Shown here in pieces: positions 38,261 to 46,409 of a stretch of 64,000 bases of DNA. The position numbers and the translations under genes are program-made. The notes under the pieces were generated by a model. It did no database searches. It saw only the letters and a list, made by a program, of their open reading frames with translations, and was not told the DNA's origin. Every line of letters begins with the position of its first letter. Position 1 is the first letter of the stretch. Source of the DNA: Bacillus sp. cl95 (GTDB lineage: Bacteria; Bacillota; Bacilli; Bacillales; Cytobacillaceae); NCBI RefSeq assembly GCF_900115925.1, contig NZ_FOYF01000002.1, forward strand, positions 1-64,000. Direction: 5' to 3'.

Positions 38261-39136
38261 TTAATGGGGAAGATAGGTAATCGCCTGTCTTCCCATTTGC
38301 ACCCAGGATTCTTCGAAATCCTTGATGGGTGCTTTTTTATTTTTTTCTCCTGACAGTGGATCGTTAAAGTAAACAAATTGTTGATCGTACCCTGTCATGA
38401 CTACAGAATGTTCTCGAAATGTGATTTTTACTTTTCCGGTAGGGGTAATCCATGTTTGGAATTGATCTTCTGTAAGTTTCTCATACTTCGTATTGATGAT
38501 GACCCAAACAGGTCTTTGGTCTGAAAGATGGATTTTTAAATCTTGGAATTCACTACCGGTTAGATCTTTAATTTTTCCGGGTAAATAATCTTCAGCTAAT
38601 TGACTGATGGGTTCATGGTAAACACCAAGTCCAGGTTTGTCCTTTGTGTACATATCTCCAACAAAGCCAACATGTGGATTACCGAAATGGATTTGACCAT
38701 TTTCTGTCCTGTAAGGTGTTGAATCTTTTTTCACCTGTTCTGCGAGAGTCATTTTATCGACGTTTATATTTGCGTAGTTCAATAACATCGTTAAACTCGT
38801 AACCTCGCATCCACGGGGGAGTTCTGGCAATTGTAAAACAAGAGGCACATCGAGTAGGACTTTTTCCTGTATTTCAATTACGGGCATTTCGGTATAATGA
38901 TGACCGATGATATTTGATTTTTCGATGGGAGACTGAACCCAATCTTTAAACGAACTTACAGCCCTAGCTACATGTTCATTTTGAGGAATATTTAGAATGA
39001 AGCCAGATAAGGCTACTATGATAATAAATAGAATCAAAGCTGTTGTTTTTAGAAAACGTAAAGTACTCTTTAGACTTTTTATTAGAATGAATAGTCCTGT
39101 AGCTGATAAACCTATGATCAAATACAGTAATGACAA
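38261..39136 (-). CDS. Membrane-anchored C39-like cysteine peptidase
   Basis: 291 aa. Two hydrophobic segments near the N-terminus (about residues 1-20 and 33-50), then an extracytoplasmic papain-like C39 domain with Cys in LPRGCEVTSLTMLLNYANI, His in FREHSVVMTGYD and Asn/Asp in VYFNDPLSG. Resembles B. subtilis YvpB; substrate unknown. The start is uncertain: TTG 39136 behind AGGTGA is chosen; GTG 39145 and TTG 39205 are in frame. Convergent with asnB, replacing ytnA of B. subtilis. Confidence 0.8.
   Translation of the reverse strand: MSLLYLIIGLSATGLFILIKSLKSTLRFLKTTALILFIIIVALSGFILNIPQNEHVARAVSSFKDWVQSPIEKSNIIGHHYTEMPVIEIQEKVLLDVPLVLQLPELPRGCEVTSLTMLLNYANINVDKMTLAEQVKKDSTPYRTENGQIHFGNPHVGFVGDMYTKDKPGLGVYHEPISQLAEDYLPGKIKDLTGSEFQDLKIHLSDQRPVWVIINTKYEKLTEDQFQTWITPTGKVKITFREHSVVMTGYDQQFVYFNDPLSGEKNKKAPIKDFEESWVQMGRQAITYLPH
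38266..38296 (+). terminator. Likely terminator hairpin after asnB
   Basis: Stem GGGAAGATAGG / CCTGTCTTCCC, eleven pairs, but without a strong T run; it lies within the 3' end of the opposing peptidase gene. Confidence 0.4.
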
Positions 39137-39236
39137 CGAAATCACCTGCCGATATGTAGCTTTATAAGTATATATCGGCAAATTTCCCGTTTTTTTGAGT
39201 TTCAAAGGGACATACTAGGAATAAATAATTCGGATG

Positions 39237-39749
39237 TTATTTTTGAATCGATTTATAATATTGGGCTTTTTCAGCGTATTCCCTCGAAATTCTTTCCATA
39301 TCCAATATATCTTCTGGTGTTAGTTCTCTGACTACTTTAGCAGGTCGACCGAAAGCAAGCGTGTTTGGAGGGATTTTCTTTCCTTGTGGCACAAGGCTTC
39401 CTGCGCCGATGAATGCGCCTTCTCCAATTTCAGCGTTATCAAGAATGATGGAGCCCATGCCAATGAGCGCATTTTTCTTTACGATGCAGCTATGTAAGAT
39501 ACATTGGTGACCAACCGTTACTTCATCTTCTAGGATAAGTGGATTATTCGGGCTTTGATGAAGAACGGAATTGTCTTGGACATTTACTTTATTTCCGATG
39601 ATTGTTGGAGCAACGTCACCTCGGATAACCGAGTTGAACCAAATACTTGATTCTTCTCCGATGATTACATCACCTGTAATCGTAACGAAGTCAGCGATGA
39701 AAGCAGATTCTGCAATTTGTGGATGTTTTCCGTTAAAAGGATATATCAT
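39237..39749 (-). CDS. ytoA: Gamma-carbonic-anhydrase-like hexapeptide protein YtoA
   Basis: 170 aa left-handed beta-helix with hexapeptide repeats (GDVIIGEESSIWFNSVIRGD, LEDEVTVGHQCILHSC). Histidines in the HQ and H positions could bind metal as in gamma-carbonic anhydrases, but activity is unproven for this family. The start MIYPFNG at 39749 follows AGGAGAG; an ATG two codons upstream is too close. Confidence 0.9.
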   Translation of the reverse strand: MIYPFNGKHPQIAESAFIADFVTITGDVIIGEESSIWFNSVIRGDVAPTIIGNKVNVQDNSVLHQSPNNPLILEDEVTVGHQCILHSCIVKKNALIGMGSIILDNAEIGEGAFIGAGSLVPQGKKIPPNTLAFGRPAKVVRELTPEDILDMERISREYAEKAQYYKSIQK

Positions 39750-39820
39750 GGTCATCTCTCCTAATGGTTATTGTTGATGTATTAATTTTACCTAATGTTG
39801 ACTGTTTATGGTAAAGCTTT

Positions 39821-39848
39821 TTGCGCGTAACGACTCGGCAACTATGAT
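39821..39848 (+). promoter_or_regulatory. Putative promoter of ytpAB
   Basis: TTGCGC, 16 bases, TATGAT, about 60 bases upstream of ytpA. Confidence 0.4.
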
Positions 39849-39911
39849 ATAGTATTATGCAATGCGCCCAAAATCGGATTAGATGGAAGGGCTTTTAGGG
39901 AGGTTACATAT

Positions 39912-40715
39912 ATGTGGAAATGGGAAGCAGATGGGGACGCCAAAGCGATCATCGTGATGGTTCATGGAGCAATGGAACATCATCGTCGTTATGGCTGGCT
40001 CATCGAAATGTGGCGAACGTCCGGTTTTCATGTCATCATGGGCGATTTGCCTGGACAAGGACTCACTACGAGAGCTAACCGTGGACATATCCATTCATTT
40101 GACGAGTATACAACGGAAGTGAAGGACTGGATTATTGCCGCAAGTCAATATGGACTTCCTGTCTTTTTGCTCGGTCATAGTATGGGAGGACTCATTTCAA
40201 TCAGATTACTGATGGAGGAAAAATTAGAGATTGCTGGTCTCATCTTATCATCTCCTTGTGTTGGCCTGATAGAATATCCATCAAAAGTGATGAATGCTGC
40301 TTCATACGGTTTGAATGCGATCATTCCGAGTTTAAGGATGAAAACAGGACTCACCGTGGATATGGCCACAAGAAACCCTGATGTCATCGAAGCAGATGAA
40401 AAAGACACTCTTTATGTTACGAAGGTTTCTGTCAGGTGGTATAGAGAGCTTATTGCAGCGATGAAAGATGCTTTTCTTGATATCGATCAAATGCAGGATA
40501 TACCCTTATTGCTCATGCAAGCTGGGGATGACAGGGTCGTAGATAAGAAAGCAGTGAAAGAATGGTTCAATAACGTCGATCTTTCTGAAAAGCGCTATAA
40601 AGAATGGCCGCAATGCTATCATGAAATCTTCAATGAAACCGAGAGAGAATCTATTTTTGAATATGCAAAGGACTTTGTTCACAGTCAATTAAAGGCCATC
40701 GGCTATATTATATAA
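39912..40715 (+). CDS. ytpA: Alpha/beta hydrolase, lysophospholipase-type (YtpA)
   Basis: 267 aa. VHGAMEHHRRYGWL and the nucleophile elbow LLGHSMGGLISIRLL are visible, with Asp in QAGDDRVVDKKA and His in CYHEIFNE. In B. subtilis YtpA makes the phospholipid antibiotic bacilysocin, presumably by deacylating phosphatidylglycerol. It is followed after 14 bases by ytpB, so the two form an operon. ATG behind AGGGAGG. Confidence 0.9.
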   Translation: MWKWEADGDAKAIIVMVHGAMEHHRRYGWLIEMWRTSGFHVIMGDLPGQGLTTRANRGHIHSFDEYTTEVKDWIIAASQYGLPVFLLGHSMGGLISIRLLMEEKLEIAGLILSSPCVGLIEYPSKVMNAASYGLNAIIPSLRMKTGLTVDMATRNPDVIEADEKDTLYVTKVSVRWYRELIAAMKDAFLDIDQMQDIPLLLMQAGDDRVVDKKAVKEWFNNVDLSEKRYKEWPQCYHEIFNETERESIFEYAKDFVHSQLKAIGYII

Positions 40716-40729
40716 AGTGAGGTTTTCTT

Positions 40730-41824
40730 ATGTCAGTTCCAACGATGCCATTAAGTTTAATGACCAGAGTGTACGTAAAAATTCTGCCAACGGTTCATCA
40801 GGAACTGGCATATTGGAAAAAAAGAGCGGCAGAAATCCCTAATCCAGAATTGAGAAAACAGGCTTTGGCGAGCATTGAACATAAAACGTTTCATTGTGAG
40901 GGCGGTGCCATTCTTGCATTAATGGCAAAAGAAAAATATAGACATGCGATTAAATTCATTGTTGCATATCAAACGATTAGCGATTATTTGGATAATCTTT
41001 GTGACCGTAGCGTGTCCCTTGACCCCGATGATTTTTCTTTATTACACGAATCCATGACGGATGCTTTAACCATTAACGCAAACCCGAAGAATTACTATGA
41101 ACTGCGTGAGGATCAAGATGACGGAAACTATTTGAACGATTTGGCAGAAACATGCAGGTCTGTACTCAGAAATCTTGAACACTATCATGAAATCCAAAAT
41201 TCGCTTCTAGAATTATCGATGTACTACTGTGATCTTCAAATACATAAGCACGTTAAAGTTGAAGAGAGAGTCCCTAGGTTGCAATCATGGTTTGATCAAT
41301 TTAAAAATCATCTTCCTGAAATGGAGTGGTATGAATTTTCGGCTTGTTCTGGTTCAACTTTAGGGATATTCTGCCTAGTTTCATATGCGATGAGAGAAGA
41401 TTTTAAGAAAGTTGATGCAGCCAATCTACATGCGGGTTACTTTCCTTACATACAAGGATTGCATATTCTGCTCGATTATTTTATTGACCAAGAGGAAGAT
41501 CGTCTTGGTGGGGATCTGAATTTTTGTACGTATTATGAAAATCAGGAAAAGCTTTTTAACCGGTTAAAGCATTTTGTAAGAGAAGCGGACAGGCATACAG
41601 AGGGACTTCCACATAAGAGGTTTCATCAACTCATAAACAGGGGGTTACTGGGGATTTATTTATCAGACGAAAAAGTTCGCAAGCAAAAGAACGTCAGAAA
41701 GTTGGCAAAGGAAGTCATCAAGGCAGGCGGAGCCATCAGTTACTTTTTCTACATAAATGGTCTTGCCTATCGTTCTTTCCAAAGATATATTCCAATGGGT
41801 TTGGTCAAACTAATATCAAAATAA
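40730..41824 (+). CDS. ytpB: Tetraprenyl-beta-curcumene synthase YtpB (DUF2600)
   Basis: 364 aa, all-helical. The Asp-rich motif DYLDNLCDR (residues 85-93) and a second DYFIDQEEDR are the metal-binding sites of this large-terpene (sesquarterpene) synthase family. In B. subtilis it cyclises tetraprenyl diphosphate to tetraprenyl-beta-curcumene. ATG behind AAGTGAGG. The cyclase acting next (sqhC) is not in the window. Confidence 0.9.
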   Translation: MSVPTMPLSLMTRVYVKILPTVHQELAYWKKRAAEIPNPELRKQALASIEHKTFHCEGGAILALMAKEKYRHAIKFIVAYQTISDYLDNLCDRSVSLDPDDFSLLHESMTDALTINANPKNYYELREDQDDGNYLNDLAETCRSVLRNLEHYHEIQNSLLELSMYYCDLQIHKHVKVEERVPRLQSWFDQFKNHLPEMEWYEFSACSGSTLGIFCLVSYAMREDFKKVDAANLHAGYFPYIQGLHILLDYFIDQEEDRLGGDLNFCTYYENQEKLFNRLKHFVREADRHTEGLPHKRFHQLINRGLLGIYLSDEKVRKQKNVRKLAKEVIKAGGAISYFFYINGLAYRSFQRYIPMGLVKLISK

Positions 41825-41825
41825 G

Positions 41826-41868
41826 AAAAACGGCCTAAGAGGAATTAGTTCCTATCAGGCCGTTTTTC
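41826..41868. terminator. Bidirectional terminator of ytpAB and ytqBA
   Basis: Stem AAAAACGGCC / GGCCGTTTTT with inner TAAGAGGAA / TTCCTATCA pairing; T-rich on one side and A-rich on the other. Confidence 0.85.
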
Positions 41869-42429
41869 TATTGCGATGATAAAAGGCGGGTTGTTTTGTT
41901 GGTTGATAAATTGATATTGCAGAACATGAGCCTTAGTTTGATCAAGAGAAATGGCGAACTCAATCAGATGGTCGCGCTCCACTTTTCCCTGTTCGTGACC
42001 ATGGTAAATGACGATTACAATGATGCCGCCTGGTTTTAAAAGATTCATTAATTGATTCAAGGCTGAAATCGTCGTTAACGGTGTTGTAGTTATAGATTTA
42101 TCGCTTCCAGGCAAGTAACCGAGATTGAAAATAGCTCCAGCTAATTTGCCATGGTATTCAGTGGGAATGAGTAACCCTAAGTTTTCATGACCGCTGTGAA
42201 AAAGAGTGACGCGATCTTCGAAGCCTTTTTCACTTATTTTACTCAAACTGGTTTCAATGGCTTGTTTTTGGATGTCAAAACCAAATACATGGCCGTCTGA
42301 GCCTACCAGATTTGCCAAGTATAACGTATCGTGGCCGTTGCCTAACGTTGCGTCTACAACGGCATTTCCATCCGTTACTGCTTTTTCAAGTAATTTTCTT
42401 GCAAAAGGGAGAATTCCATCGAGATTCAT
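41845..42429 (-). CDS. ytqB: SAM-dependent methyltransferase YtqB
   Basis: 194 aa, rRNA-methylase family (Pfam rRNA_methylase type). SAM motif VVDATLGNGHDTLYLANLVG and NLGYLPGSDKSITTTPLTT are typical. The substrate is a small RNA or tRNA in related work; not provable here. Start ATG 42429 behind AGGATAA; five bases after the ytqA stop. Confidence 0.9.
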   Translation of the reverse strand: MNLDGILPFARKLLEKAVTDGNAVVDATLGNGHDTLYLANLVGSDGHVFGFDIQKQAIETSLSKISEKGFEDRVTLFHSGHENLGLLIPTEYHGKLAGAIFNLGYLPGSDKSITTTPLTTISALNQLMNLLKPGGIIVIVIYHGHEQGKVERDHLIEFAISLDQTKAHVLQYQFINQQNNPPFIIAIEKRPDRN

Positions 42430-42434
42430 GAGTG

Positions 42435-43394
42435 TTATCCTAAACAAGCTGAAGCATGGAATTTACCTTGCCAGCTATTCCTTTTTATCATTTCTTTATC
42501 AATGGCATTTAAGACATCCCATTTGCTTACACTCCACATTGGACCAATCATCAATTCGATAGGTCCATCCCCGGTAATACGATGGATAATCATTTCAGGA
42601 GGCAAAATTTCCAATTGGTCGCAAACCAATCCAATATAGTTTTCAAACGTTAAGAATTCCAACATTCCTTTTTCATACTGTTTAACCATCGGTGTACCTT
42701 TTAAAAGATGCAATAAGTGTATTTTGATTCCTTGCACATCCAATTTTGCGACTTCGCGAGCCGTTTCCATCATCATCTCGTTCGTTTCAAGGGGAAGTCC
42801 GTTTATGATGTGGGAACAAACTCGGATGTTATGCTTGCGCAATTTGTTTACTCCATCTACATAACATTGAAAATCATGTGCACGATTAATTAGTAGTGCA
42901 GTTCGTTCATGAACGGTTTGTAATCCAAGTTCCACCCATAAGTAAATTCTTTCGTTCAGTCCGGCTAAATATTCAACAACATCATCAGGTAAGCAGTCCG
43001 GTCTTGTGGCTATTGACAAGCCGACAACACCTTCTTCGTTTAGAACTGTCTCAAATTTTTCGCGCAGCACTTCTACAGGTGCGTGGGTATTGGTATAGGC
43101 TTGGAAGTACGCCATATATTTTCCGTCTTTCCATTTGGTATGCATTTTTCTTTTGATTTCACTAAATTGTGTTTTAAGGTCGTCAGCACGATTTCCTGCG
43201 AAATCCCCTGACCCGGCTGCACTGCAGAATGTGCAGCCACCATGGGCAACGGTGCCATCTCGATTAGGACAATCAAATCCGCCATCAAGGGCTACTTTAA
43301 AAACCTTATGACCGAAATGATTGCGTAGATGATAATTCCATGTATGATAACGTTTATTGTCTGATGCATATGGAAAAGGGTTGGTCTGATTCAT
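42435..43394 (-). CDS. ytqA: Radical SAM protein YtqA (TIGR01212 family)
   Basis: 319 aa. An unusual N-terminal iron-sulfur motif Cys42-x11-Cys54-x2-Cys57 (DCPNRDGTVAHGGCTFC) and an ELP3-like radical SAM barrel. Substrate unknown; its tight pairing with the methyltransferase ytqB suggests a joint role in RNA modification, which is inference. ATG behind AGGAGGATCTG. Confidence 0.92.
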   Translation of the reverse strand: MNQTNPFPYASDNKRYHTWNYHLRNHFGHKVFKVALDGGFDCPNRDGTVAHGGCTFCSAAGSGDFAGNRADDLKTQFSEIKRKMHTKWKDGKYMAYFQAYTNTHAPVEVLREKFETVLNEEGVVGLSIATRPDCLPDDVVEYLAGLNERIYLWVELGLQTVHERTALLINRAHDFQCYVDGVNKLRKHNIRVCSHIINGLPLETNEMMMETAREVAKLDVQGIKIHLLHLLKGTPMVKQYEKGMLEFLTFENYIGLVCDQLEILPPEMIIHRITGDGPIELMIGPMWSVSKWDVLNAIDKEMIKRNSWQGKFHASACLG

Positions 43395-43422
43395 GTCAGA
43401 TCCTCCTTGATTTTAAACTTTT

Positions 43423-43720
43423 GGCTGTTTTCGTATACTTTGTTGCTATTTAATTTATTGAAGTGTGGTTGATTTCCACTCCAGCGGGGTCTCACCTGTC
43501 CCGCTACTCTCACAGGACATTGAAAGGCTTCCTTGAAGGAACCCACGTACGAAGGAAATGCGATAGCACAAGGAAAGCTTCCATGAATTCACCTCGCACG
43601 AAATGATGCGATAGCATCATGAGGATTTCCGGGGAGTCTCGCACCTTCCTCTTCAATCAACTACTAGGTTTACTTTCAAAAAACTTATTCCAAAAACAAC
43701 AACCTTTTAGAAAAGAGCCT
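43423..43720. repeat. Composite nested repeat D (about 300 bp)
   Basis: The ends GGCTGTTTTCGTATACTTTG (left) and AAAAGAGCCT (right) match the terminal repeats of the MITE-like family. Inside lies a second repeat bounded by GTTGATTTCCACTCCAGC (43468) and CTTCAATCAAC (ends 43661), and inside that a 71-base module (43560-43631) that recurs at 46859-46930. Confidence 0.8.
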
Positions 43721-43766
43721 AACTTTTACATATAGAGAATTTTATCATGAAGTATGGGGTTATCCA

Positions 43767-43853
43767 ATGACAACGTGGCTGCATCGGGAAAATGTGCCTT
43801 GTTTTAAAAAGATTATTGCTAAATCCGACACAATTCTGCTGATTCACGATTGA
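43767..43853 (+). pseudogene. Possible gene remnant or 28-aa micro-ORF
   Basis: An open frame beginning at the right edge of repeat D reads YREFYHEVWGYPMTTWLH... to a stop at 43853, with an internal ATG at 43767 seven bases after GGGG. It looks protein-like but is not recognised; it may be the 3' end of a gene destroyed by the repeat insertion. Confidence 0.25.
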
Positions 43854-43960
43854 TTGTTGCCAGCATTTTTCACTAGTATCCCATAATAGGAAAACGAGTT
43901 ATGAACAAACTATATTATGAAGCAAACTGCTTCAAGGGAAATAATGAGGGAGGGTCTCAG

Positions 43961-44224
43961 ATGGCTACAAGACAATCTATGGATGATCTTCTGCAACGAT
44001 GCGAGAATGCTCTTCGTTGTGCTCAGGAACAATACAATGAAGGTGGCAAACAAGAGCATTATAACGATATCGAGTACACAAATGCGATGCAGGGGCTTGA
44101 GGATGCCTACAATGATTTAGCGACAATGGCCCATAGTGCCAATGCCCAGCAAAGGGAAGAACTTCATCGAATGAGACTGCAACTGCAACAATATCAAAAC
44201 AACATGACGCTGCAAGACCATTAG
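43961..44224 (+). CDS. ytzC: YtzC family protein
   Basis: 87 aa. MATRQSMDDLLQRCENALR start; all-helical, Gln-rich (QQREELHRMRLQLQQYQ near the end), no membrane segment. Function unknown. ATG 43961 behind GGGAGGGT; the frame opens at 43901 without a site. Followed after nine bases by the 59-aa gene. Confidence 0.9.
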   Translation: MATRQSMDDLLQRCENALRCAQEQYNEGGKQEHYNDIEYTNAMQGLEDAYNDLATMAHSANAQQREELHRMRLQLQQYQNNMTLQDH

Positions 44225-44233
44225 GAGGCAATC

Positions 44234-44413
44234 ATGAAAAAACGCTCAAAACAAAATAATCCAGAACAAAAAACACGCAATGGCATTAATAATCAAGATA
44301 TGGAGTTCGGTGCGGACTATGATGCTGTGAAGCAATCTAAAAAAGCATATGAGAAGACGGGTGGACAACCTGTTAAATCAAAGTTCCATCAAGAGCAAAA
44401 TCAATCGAAGTAA
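44234..44413 (+). CDS. Small hydrophilic protein, possibly gamma-type SASP-like (59 aa)
   Basis: Begins MKKRSKQNNPEQK; Asn-, Gln- and Lys-rich, ending HQEQNQSK. The segment EFGADYDAVKQSKKAYEKTG resembles the FG-x-x-D-x-x-VKQ motif of gamma small acid-soluble spore proteins, but only one copy is present, so the assignment is tentative. Perfect TTAGGAGG site before the ATG and a strong terminator after it. Probably co-transcribed with ytzC. Confidence 0.7.
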   Translation: MKKRSKQNNPEQKTRNGINNQDMEFGADYDAVKQSKKAYEKTGGQPVKSKFHQEQNQSK

Positions 44414-44425
44414 ACTCATACCTGC

Positions 44426-44455
44426 AGCCCCAGTCGATCGACTGGGGCTTTTTCA
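44426..44455 (+). terminator. Terminator of ytzC and the 59-aa gene
   Basis: Eleven-pair stem AGCCCCAGTCG / CGACTGGGGCT followed by TTTTTC. Confidence 0.92.
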
Positions 44456-44499
44456 ATATTCGTCTCGGGAAGCAAGCGACTGGAGCGGAAATCAACAGG
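44445..44499. repeat. Direct repeat F (about 55 bp), end of the GTTGATTTCC family
   Basis: GGGCTTTTTCAATATTCGTC...GGAGCGGAAATCAACAGG closely matches 44854-44909. Its GGAGCGGAAATCAAC is the reverse complement of the left end of the inner repeat of element D. Confidence 0.75.
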
Positions 44500-44802
44500 C
44501 GAGATTAACATGCCTATTTTTTAGGGAAATCAACGTGGATATCCCTGAATTCGTAATTTTTCTAAAAGTCGTATTTGAACTTAGCGAAAAAATTTTTGAA
44601 AACGTTGTTTACCATGAAAAAAAAGGCGATAACATTTTTGAAAATGGCGATTACGATTAAAAAACAGGAGTATAAAAAAGATCGTAAACCCTACGAGGGT
44701 ATAATGTAATGTTCTCATATCCACTTTAAAAGAGATAATTAAGCCAAAATCTAAATATTTAATCATGCGAATCTTCGTACAATTAGACTTTTCATGTCTT
44801 CA

Positions 44803-44848
44803 GCTATCACATCTCTAAAAAATTGCACTTTTTTAGAGATGTGATAGC
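44803..44848. repeat. Perfect 20-bp palindrome
   Basis: GCTATCACATCTCTAAAAAA and its exact complement flank TTGCAC. No T run follows and no gene is adjacent. Apart from repeats F and G, the 695 bases from 44414 to 45108 hold nothing else recognised. Confidence 0.85.
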
Positions 44849-44853
44849 GCATT

Positions 44854-44909
44854 GGGCTTTTCAAAAATTCGTCTCGGAAAGAAACTGACTGGAACGGAAA
44901 TCAACAAGG
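44854..44909. repeat. Direct repeat G (about 55 bp)
   Basis: Second copy of repeat F, 410 bases downstream, six bases after the palindrome at 44803-44848. Confidence 0.75.
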
Positions 44910-45108
44910 AAGTTTTACAGTGCCGAATATGTAGAAAAATGTATTTATTGGAAGAACCAAATATGGCGATGAAAAAAGATTGCAAGAAGCAAAGAAAAGT
45001 TCTAGAATTTACTTTGGCAATCGGAAGAATTGCGGAAAATGAATATATACGACTTATTAAAAATTGTATACTTTTCTACTTGTAGGTAGTTTTGAAAGGA
45101 GCGTTTTC

Positions 45109-46299
45109 ATGCCTCGTGCCTTATGGCTTTTGGTTATTGGGATGGCAGTGAATGTAACGGGCTCTTCTTTTTTATGGCCCTTAAATACGATTTACATTCA
45201 TGATCATCTTGGAAAATCCTTGTCTGTGGCAGGGATTGTATTAATGTTGAATTCAGCTGCCAGCGTTTTCGGTAATCTGATTGGCGGCAGTTTATTCGAT
45301 AAAATAGGTGGCTATAAATCAATCCTTCTAGGAATTGGCATAACGCTACTTGCTCTTCTCGGCTTGACGTTTTGGCATAATTGGCCTCAATACATTATTT
45401 TTCTTACGATTGTTGGTTTTGGCAGCGGAATCGTCTTTCCATCCATGTATGCCATGGCCGGATCAGTTTGGAAAGAAGGGGGACGAAAAGCTTTTAACGC
45501 CATCTATGTTGCTCAAAATGTAGGGGTGGCTGTAGGCGCAGCCCTAGGGGGAATTGTGGCAGACTACTCGTTCCAGTTGATTTTCTTAGCAAATACCTTG
45601 ATGTATGTAATATTTTTGCTCATCGCTGTATTTGGTTATCGCAAAATTGAATTGAACCCAGGTGCTCAAACATCAATACTCCAGGAAAACTCAAGAATAA
45701 AGAACCATCAAAAAATGTACGCCCTTCTTATTCTTTGTGTAGGATATCTGCTGTGCTGGGTAGCTTACGTGCAGTGGCAAACGACGATTGCCTCATTTAC
45801 ACAAGAAATTAACATTTCTCTTACGCAATATAGTTTATTGTGGACAATCAATGGAGCGATTATTGTTTTAGGGCAGCCACTCATGAACGGCTTCCTCAAG
45901 CGCTTCTCGAAATCGCTCAAAACTCAAATGATTGTCGGCATGTTGATTTTCATTGGTTCATTCATTGTGGCGTCAAAAGCGCATGATTTTTCTGGATTCA
46001 TGGCAGGAATGATTATCTTGACCATTGGAGAAATGTTAATTTGGCCTGCTGTACCGACGATTGCAAGTGAATTAGCTCCAAAAGGAAGGGAAGGCTTCTA
46101 TCAAGGTGTTGTAAACAGTACTGCAACAGGCGGACGAATGATTGGACCGTTGTTAGGTGGGCTTCTTGTCGATGTTTATGGCATGTCTATGTTGTTTACT
46201 GTTTTGATTTCCTTGTTCATTGTGGCGATCTTTACCACAACCATTTATGACCGTAATCTAAAACGTACAGCTGAATTGAAGGTAAATGCTTCAATTTAA
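45109..46299 (+). CDS. yttB: MFS transporter YttB
   Basis: 396 aa, 12 predicted membrane helices, DHA1-type drug:H+ antiporter family. The loop 2-3 motif GGSLFDKIGGYKSILLG and NVGVAVGAALGG (motif C-like) are visible. The substrate is unknown. ATG 45109 follows AAAGGAGCG; the frame opens 45 bases earlier without a site. Confidence 0.9.
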   Translation: MPRALWLLVIGMAVNVTGSSFLWPLNTIYIHDHLGKSLSVAGIVLMLNSAASVFGNLIGGSLFDKIGGYKSILLGIGITLLALLGLTFWHNWPQYIIFLTIVGFGSGIVFPSMYAMAGSVWKEGGRKAFNAIYVAQNVGVAVGAALGGIVADYSFQLIFLANTLMYVIFLLIAVFGYRKIELNPGAQTSILQENSRIKNHQKMYALLILCVGYLLCWVAYVQWQTTIASFTQEINISLTQYSLLWTINGAIIVLGQPLMNGFLKRFSKSLKTQMIVGMLIFIGSFIVASKAHDFSGFMAGMIILTIGEMLIWPAVPTIASELAPKGREGFYQGVVNSTATGGRMIGPLLGGLLVDVYGMSMLFTVLISLFIVAIFTTTIYDRNLKRTAELKVNASI

Positions 46300-46320
46300 A
46301 AAATAACCTGCACATCAATA

Positions 46321-46407
46321 TCGGATTTGCATATGCTATTTTTATATTCCCTTTAGGATGAGCCCGCTTGCATCCTGGAGGGAAATTTTATACAATAGCA
46401 TATATCG
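46321..46407. repeat. Long imperfect inverted repeat around the leuS promoter
   Basis: Arms of about 40 bases (46321-46360 and 46371-46407) share TATGCTATT, TTCCCT and AGGATG in inverted order around AGCCCGCTTG. The leuS -10 lies in the second arm. Confidence 0.65.
46368..46396 (+). promoter_or_regulatory. SigA promoter of leuS
   Basis: TTGCAT, 17 bases, TACAAT, just upstream of the T-box leader. Confidence 0.7.
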
Positions 46408-46409
46408 TT

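Noticed and set aside
44349-45085. Two frames of 103 and 77 aa, one with a CxxC, between the 59-aa gene and yttB
   Set aside because: They translate the terminator and repeats F and G, have no ribosome sites and are not protein-like outside the repeats.
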